Position numbers and translations under genes: made by a program. Shown piece by piece: positions 61,128-64,000 of a stretch of DNA of 64,000 nt; position 1 is the stretch's first letter; each line of letters opens with the position of its first letter. This DNA is from a bacterium (GTDB lineage Bacteria; Gemmatimonadota; Gemmatimonadetes; Gemmatimonadales; Gemmatimonadaceae). The notes below the pieces were generated by a model. That model was not told the origin of the DNA, made no database searches, and worked only from the letters and a program-made list of their open reading frames with translations. The DNA is taken from positions 1 through 64,000 of the forward strand of contig JAKAJN010000002.1 of the NCBI GenBank assembly GCA_021813725.1, written 5' to 3'.

Positions 61128-61154
61128 GCGTCACAGCCGCGTCAGACCCGTCAG
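61128..61154. promoter_or_regulatory. Heptamer direct repeats upstream of the SARP-type gene
   Basis: GCGTCAC (61128-61134) and GCGTCAG (61139-61145) are 11 bp apart, followed by GTCAG at 61150. An inverted copy TGACGCG sits at 61120-61126. On the minus strand this reads TGACGCG-GCTG-TGACGCT, about 80-95 bp upstream of the regulator's start codon. SARP proteins bind heptamer direct repeats at 11-bp spacing, so autoregulation is suggested. Confidence 0.45.
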
Positions 61155-61182
61155 ATGTTTGCTGAGCCGAACCGGGCGCGTC

Positions 61183-61224
61183 AAAAAGACACGCGGGAGT
61201 CAGCGCCGTCGCAGACTCCCGCGT
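61183..61224 (-). terminator. Rho-independent terminator of thyX
   Basis: On the minus strand an 11-bp perfect stem (61214-61224 pairing with 61191-61201, ACGCGGGAGTC/GACTCCCGCGT) is followed by GTCTTTTTGACG. It begins about 36 bp after the thyX stop. The GC-rich stem plus T5 tract is a clear intrinsic terminator. Confidence 0.85.
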
Positions 61225-61259
61225 TACTACGTCCCGGACGTGCGCAACGTTGCGTGGAG

Positions 61260-62015
61260 TTACACCTTATGATAGGTGATCCGCGCCGACTCCACCCGGT
61301 CCTCGGCCGTGTAGACTTCGAAGTCCGAGAAGAAGCCCGGCGCCTCGGTCTGCAGCACCCGCAAGATCAGCACGGCAAGCCGGCGGATCTCCTGCTCGGC
61401 CCCCTCGCCTGCGCGCAGTTCGAGCATGGTGCGCCACGCGCGCGCGTTGGCCGTCACCACAATCTTGGTCTCCGTCGAGTTCGGCAGCACGCCGCGCGCC
61501 GCCTCCCGTGCCATCTTGCGCCGGTGCACCTTGTCGGCCACCCAGCTGTAGCGCTCCATCAGCTTCTCGACCAGCGCGATGTACGTCGCCTGCGCCGACT
61601 CCACCTGGGCCTTCCACTGCGCTACGAGCGCGTCATCGCCCTGAATGGCCGGCGGAATCACGAAGGCGGCGTCACTCTCATCCACGTACCGCTGCGAGAG
61701 CTGCGAGTACGCGAAGCCGGCGCGGTGCCGCACCAGTTCGTGCGTCAGCGAACGGCTGATCCCCTCGAGCAGGAGCGAGAAGTTGGCATGCTCGAGCACC
61801 GAACCATGCCCCTGCTTCTTGATGTTCTCCAGATAGTCGCGCGTCGAGCGGTTCGCCGGATTCCGCTGGCTCATGTAGCACAGCCGGCCAGCAAACTCGG
61901 AGAGCCGCTCGCCGTCGGTACTGTCGCCCTGCCAGTGCACCGGCAGATGCGCGGGCTCGGTGAACTGCGGGCGAGACAGGACGGAGACCTTGGGCTCAGC
62001 GTAGAAATGCGGCAT
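61260..62015 (-). CDS. thyX: Flavin-dependent thymidylate synthase
   Basis: A 251-residue FAD enzyme that methylates dUMP to dTMP using methylenetetrahydrofolate and NADPH. The ThyX signature RHR-x8-S is present at Arg96-His97-Arg98 to Ser107 (RHRAGFAYSQLSQRY). GHGSVLEHANFSLLLEGISR binds FAD, and ARGVLPNSTETKIVVTANARAW carries the C-terminal nucleotide contacts. Length is normal. No Shine-Dalgarno precedes the ATG; TCAAAT lies eight bases upstream. An intrinsic terminator follows. Confidence 0.96.
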   Translation of the reverse strand: MPHFYAEPKVSVLSRPQFTEPAHLPVHWQGDSTDGERLSEFAGRLCYMSQRNPANRSTRDYLENIKKQGHGSVLEHANFSLLLEGISRSLTHELVRHRAGFAYSQLSQRYVDESDAAFVIPPAIQGDDALVAQWKAQVESAQATYIALVEKLMERYSWVADKVHRRKMAREAARGVLPNSTETKIVVTANARAWRTMLELRAGEGAEQEIRRLAVLILRVLQTEAPGFFSDFEVYTAEDRVESARITYHKV

Positions 62016-62108
62016 CGGGGTGAATTTGAGGTTGACGAAAAGTAGGGGAATGCCATTCGAAGCGTGAGCCGTCCCGGCCGCAGCGCCACCGCACCTCGAA
62101 AGCGCGTC

Positions 62109-63764
62109 CTACTGCCCGCTGGACCCCAGCAGCCCGAGTCGAAATGCCGCCCAGTCCTTGCGCTGCACGACGCCATCGAGCGCGGCACGCGCCGCCGGCG
62201 GGAGCGGCGGCAGGGTGGGGTCGTACTTAACTGCCGCGAGCGGGTCATCGCCCGGACGCGGGACTTTCACGCCAGGGTTGAGAATGCCCAACGGATCGAA
62301 GGCGTGCTTGACGCGCGCGAACAGCGCCATCGCCCGCGCATCCCAGACGCGGAACATCAACGGCGTGCGCAGGCGGCCGTCGCCGTGCTCGGCGGCGAGC
62401 GTCCCGCCAAGGAGCGTCACAAGCCCGGTGACGTCGTCCATCAGGGCCTGTGCGCGGCCGCGCCAGTCGGCGTCGCGCACGTCGAGCAGGGCGTTCACGT
62501 GCGCGTGCGCGTCGCCGGCGTGCCCGAAGATGACCCCGCGTACGCCGTGGCGGGCCAACGCGGCCCGCACGCCGCGCACATAGTCCGGGAAGGCAGCGGG
62601 CGGCACCGCGCCGTCCTCGACAAGTTGCATCGAGGCGAGATTGGGATCGAGCGCATTGAGGATCGGACTCGCGGCGTGACGGATGCGCCAGATGCGCGCG
62701 GCCGTCGTCTCGTCCGGCGCCGCGACCACGTGCCCGGCACGTGCCAGGCGACATGCGTCAGCCAGCCGCAGCGAGAGCGTGTCGGCGGCGGCGGGCGTGT
62801 CGCCCTCCGCCTCGATCAGCAGCACCGCCTCAGCCCCCGTCGGAACCGACAGCGACACCGCCTCCGCGCGCACCACGTCCAGGAAGGTGCGGTCGAGCAG
62901 TTCCACGGCGCTGGCTCCGAGTGTCGCCGCCTGCCCCGCGGCCTGCACCGCATCCTCCAGCGCGTTGAACGATGCGAGCAGGGAGGCGCGCGCCGGCGGG
63001 TTCGGGGCGAGGGCGAGCTCGATGCCGACGAAGACCGCCAGCGTCCCCTCGCTGCCAACCAGCACATCCACCAGGTCTCCACTGCGCGCATAATCGGCCA
63101 GCCCGTAGCCGCTCGATTCCTTGCGCACCCCCGGGCGGGCGAGTTGCGCGCCGCGGTCCATCACGTCGCGCGCCACCTCGTGCTGGAACGTCGCCAGCGC
63201 CGGCACGCGCGGACGCGGCGTGCCGCGTCGTACCCACGCGCGGGATCCGTCGGCAAAGACGCAGTCGAGTCCCCGTACCCAAGCCCGCATCGCCCCCAGC
63301 TTGACCGTGCGCGTGCCGGCGGCGTTCGTCGCAACCATCCCTCCGATGGTCGCGAACGCGCCCGACGACGGATCCACCGCCACACGCAGTCCGTGCGCGC
63401 CGGCGGCCGTGTCCACCGCGTCGCGCAACGCGCCGGGGCCGCACGCCACCAGCGCACGGCTGGCGTCCACCGCGCCAATCCAGTCGAGCCGCGACAAGTC
63501 CAGCGCCACGCCGGCGCCGAGGGCGCCGTTCGCCATTGAACTTGCGCTGCCGCGTGGAACGATCGGCACCCCCGTGGCCGCCGCCCAGCGCACCAGCGTC
63601 ACCACATCGTCCGCGTCGGCCGGCACCGCCACCGCGTCGGGGATGATGCGCGCAATTCCGGCGCTCTCGCTGTACACCGCGCGCGCGAGGTCATCCGAGC
63701 GGAAGACGCCTCGAAAATCCGCCGGCGGCTGCAGTGTCGCCTCGCCTGGTGCGCGTATGTTCAC
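62109..63764 (-). CDS. FAD-linked oxidase (glycolate/D-lactate dehydrogenase GlcD-like)
   Basis: A 551-residue vanillyl-alcohol-oxidase-family flavoprotein. The FAD domain has the PPxxxxDV-type stretch AVPADADDVVTLVRWAA, VPRGSASSMANGALGAGVAL, VDPSSGAFATIGGMVATNAAG and ESSGYGLADYARSGDLVDVLVGSEGTLAVFV. The C-terminal substrate domain includes GVIFGHAGDAHAHVN (active-site His), GTLAAEHGDGRLR and HAFDPLGILNPGVKV. It oxidises a 2-hydroxy acid such as D-lactate or glycolate; which one is unclear. The start is GTG. It follows the squalene/phytoene synthase gene by 4 bp. Confidence 0.86.
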   Translation of the reverse strand: MNIRAPGEATLQPPADFRGVFRSDDLARAVYSESAGIARIIPDAVAVPADADDVVTLVRWAAATGVPIVPRGSASSMANGALGAGVALDLSRLDWIGAVDASRALVACGPGALRDAVDTAAGAHGLRVAVDPSSGAFATIGGMVATNAAGTRTVKLGAMRAWVRGLDCVFADGSRAWVRRGTPRPRVPALATFQHEVARDVMDRGAQLARPGVRKESSGYGLADYARSGDLVDVLVGSEGTLAVFVGIELALAPNPPARASLLASFNALEDAVQAAGQAATLGASAVELLDRTFLDVVRAEAVSLSVPTGAEAVLLIEAEGDTPAAADTLSLRLADACRLARAGHVVAAPDETTAARIWRIRHAASPILNALDPNLASMQLVEDGAVPPAAFPDYVRGVRAALARHGVRGVIFGHAGDAHAHVNALLDVRDADWRGRAQALMDDVTGLVTLLGGTLAAEHGDGRLRTPLMFRVWDARAMALFARVKHAFDPLGILNPGVKVPRPGDDPLAAVKYDPTLPPLPPAARAALDGVVQRKDWAAFRLGLLGSSGQ

Positions 63765-63768
63765 GTTG

Positions 63769-64000
63769 CTACCCCGCCAGCCCGGCCAGCGGGGCGAACG
63801 GCCGTTCGCGCACGGATGCGACGAGACGGCGCAGGAGTGCGTTGCTGCCGAGCGCGACGAGGCCGGCGATCATCAGCGACTTCACCTCGCCACGACTGAT
63901 CTTGACCACGCCGCCGGGACGCAGCATCGCGTCGGTCCGCGTGAGTTCGCGCAGCGTCGCGTACGCGTAGAGCAGCGGGAGCACGCAGAACGCGCGAATG
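63769..64000 (-). CDS. Squalene/phytoene synthase family protein (3' end only)
   Basis: The minus-strand frame is open at the window edge and ends with TAG at 63769-63771. The visible 76 residues include IRAFCVLPLLYAYATLREL and GGVVKISRGEVKSLM. This corresponds to the late helices and the VKI-R-E segment of squalene synthases, which couple two farnesyl diphosphates. The conserved Asp-rich motifs lie outside the window. Squalene or hopanoid/carotenoid synthesis is the likely role. It is coupled to the downstream flavoprotein gene by a 4-bp gap. Confidence 0.7.
   Translation of the reverse strand, partial: IRAFCVLPLLYAYATLRELTRTDAMLRPGGVVKISRGEVKSLMIAGLVALGSNALLRRLVASVRERPFAPLAGLAG

Overview
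The window is about two thirds G+C and densely coded. It contains Gram-negative envelope genes (an outer-membrane barrel, a porin, a Wzm/Wzt-type polysaccharide exporter, Tat and lipoprotein signals) together with DUF1501/DUF1800 secreted proteins, a very large PIG-L deacetylase, a ThyX thymidylate synthase and a SARP-like giant regulator. This mix best fits a chromosomal segment of a Gemmatimonadota-like bacterium. The assignment is an inference from gene content, not from a marker gene. I see no rRNA, tRNA, CRISPR array, insertion sequence or phage gene.

Layout. (1) 1-17.1 kb, surface polysaccharide. A run of overlapping glycosyltransferase genes includes one asparagine synthase fused to a glycosyltransferase. 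It is followed by an opposed family-2 glycosyltransferase, a beta-barrel protein, a CPA2 antiporter, an acyltransferase, two small conserved proteins, an FkbM methyltransferase, a GT-D-fold protein and the ABC exporter (ATPase and permease). Base composition drops to about 57-62% GC from about 13.2 to 15.48 kb. The change falls at the domain boundary inside the exporter ATPase gene. (2) 17.1-25.7 kb: a MscS channel, the periplasmic methionine sulfoxide reductase pair msrPQ, an RNA methyltransferase, a MOSC protein, a porin divergent from a cupredoxin, and a membrane-bound HAMP/Ser-Thr kinase next to the cupredoxin. (3) 25.8-35 kb: the 2-oxoglutarate dehydrogenase E1, a large PIG-L protein, a translationally coupled chain (32-residue membrane peptide, sodium/solute symporter, eroded NDH-2, sensor kinase) and, 18 bp further on, an ANTAR response regulator.

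(4) 35-42 kb: an MFS transporter, two CopD-like proteins and the complete aspartate-to-nicotinate-mononucleotide route (nadB, nadA, nadC), with a tiny zinc-ribbon gene overlapping nadC. (5) 42-54.7 kb: a DUF255 thioredoxin-like protein, a GT39 mannosyl/arabinosyltransferase-like protein, an M20 peptidase, Rho with a long disordered N-terminus, a TPR-like protein, a polysaccharide deacetylase, the DUF1800-DUF1501 pair and an unknown 180-residue protein. (6) 54.8-64 kb: an EF-G paralogue with a broken guanine-specificity motif, a 1329-residue membrane-anchored SARP/ATPase/beta-propeller/LamG protein, thyX, a GlcD-like flavoprotein and the end of a squalene/phytoene synthase gene.

Three themes recur. 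Short overlaps (1-11 bp) between successive genes imply tightly coupled operons. Several genes have a TARNTT-like -10 element only 6-9 bp before the start codon and no Shine-Dalgarno sequence, which suggests leaderless mRNAs. Two intergenic regions carry heptamers repeated every 11 bp, the spacing used by OmpR/PhoB/SARP winged-helix regulators.
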